Of a DNA stretch of 5,813 nucleotides, positions 5,681 through 5,813 are shown piece by piece; positions within the stretch are counted from its first letter, which is position 1, and every line of letters begins with the position of its first letter. The DNA is from Methanosphaera sp. rholeuAM74 (GTDB lineage: Archaea > Methanobacteriota > Methanobacteria > Methanobacteriales > Methanobacteriaceae). Position numbers and translations under genes: made by a program. The stretch lies in the NCBI GenBank assembly GCA_003266075.1, contig MUZZ01000119.1, positions 4,557-10,369 on the forward strand, in the 5' to 3' direction. Under the pieces are notes generated by a model that was given only the letters and a program-made list of their open reading frames with translations, was not told where the DNA came from and ran no database searches.

Positions 5681-5708
5681 AAATGGGGGGTTATGAGATA
5701 AAATGAGA

Positions 5709-5813
5709 TTACTTGTTTAATGATTCTTTCACCTTGTCAAAGAATCCTTGTTTGACGTGGGATATTTCCTCCCCACTTTCCTCGGCAAATTCTTCGAGTA
5801 TTTCAACCTGCTT
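5709..5813 (-). CDS. dnaJ: DnaJ (Hsp40) chaperone, C-terminal end only
   Basis: The minus strand is open from the window edge to a TAA at 5709-5711 and encodes the last 34 residues of a longer protein. The tail has an acidic helix (QVEILEEFAEESGEE) followed by GFFDKVKESLNK. This is the classic end of DnaJ: the E. coli protein likewise has a leucine-rich acidic helix and then an SFFDGVKKFF segment close to its C-terminus. DnaJ is the co-chaperone that delivers clients to DnaK and stimulates its ATPase. The J domain, zinc-finger domain and most of the substrate-binding domains lie beyond the right edge, so the call rests on this short tail alone. Confidence 0.72.
   Translation of the reverse strand, partial: KQVEILEEFAEESGEEISHVKQGFFDKVKESLNK

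Noticed and set aside
5677..5705. GATAAAATG repeated at 5677-5685 and 5697-5705, and again at 391-399
   Set aside because: Nine-base AT-rich words are expected to recur by chance. The copies lie in unlike places (after dnaJ and before cbiL) with no shared flanks beyond C or G runs of opposite sense.

Overview
The window looks like chromosomal DNA of an AT-rich methanogenic archaeon of the order Methanobacteriales. A Methanosphaera-like genome is the best guess. The main evidence is a gene for an F420-reducing-hydrogenase type maturation protease (FrhD-like). Supporting signs are a cobalt-factor II methyltransferase of the anaerobic corrinoid pathway, an XPD/DinG-type iron-sulfur helicase with an archaeal-style CxxCG...CxC N-terminus, TATA-box promoters, U-rich terminators, and coding strands rich in A and C but poor in T at the third codon position. 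The genus is inferred from composition and gene content, not shown by a marker gene.

Layout. Positions 1-389 (minus) hold the 5' part of cbiL, which runs off the left edge. A 211-bp AT-rich gap (390-600) carries promoters facing both ways and two short perfect palindromes. Positions 601-2355 (plus; a start at 517 is possible) encode a DEAD_2/XPD-family helicase. It is followed after 18 bp, with its own ribosome binding site, by an OMA1/BepA-like M48 zinc metallopeptidase (2374-3189, plus). A hairpin and T-tract end this two-gene unit. A second promoter gap leads to a single AAA ATPase of the DUF4143 type (3434-4690, plus). This gene meets the frhD-like gene (4722-5189, minus) tail to tail across 31 bp. 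Upstream of frhD on the minus strand lie an unrecognised 132-residue protein (5248-5646) and the 3' end of dnaJ (5709-5813).

How the genes fit together. cbiL supplies the corrin ring for cobamide cofactors, which methanogens need for methyl transfer. The FrhD-like protease matures a [NiFe] hydrogenase large subunit, so both serve hydrogen-dependent methanogenesis. dnaJ is a chaperone gene. The helicase and M48 protease form the only clear operon-like pair, and their joint role is unknown. The DUF4143 ATPase stands alone and differs from the helicase and frhD in codon use, which fits an accessory gene. I see no RNA genes, CRISPR array, insertion sequence or attachment site. The least explained parts are the helicase-protease pair, the divergent palindromic control region, and the small unknown gene between dnaJ and frhD.
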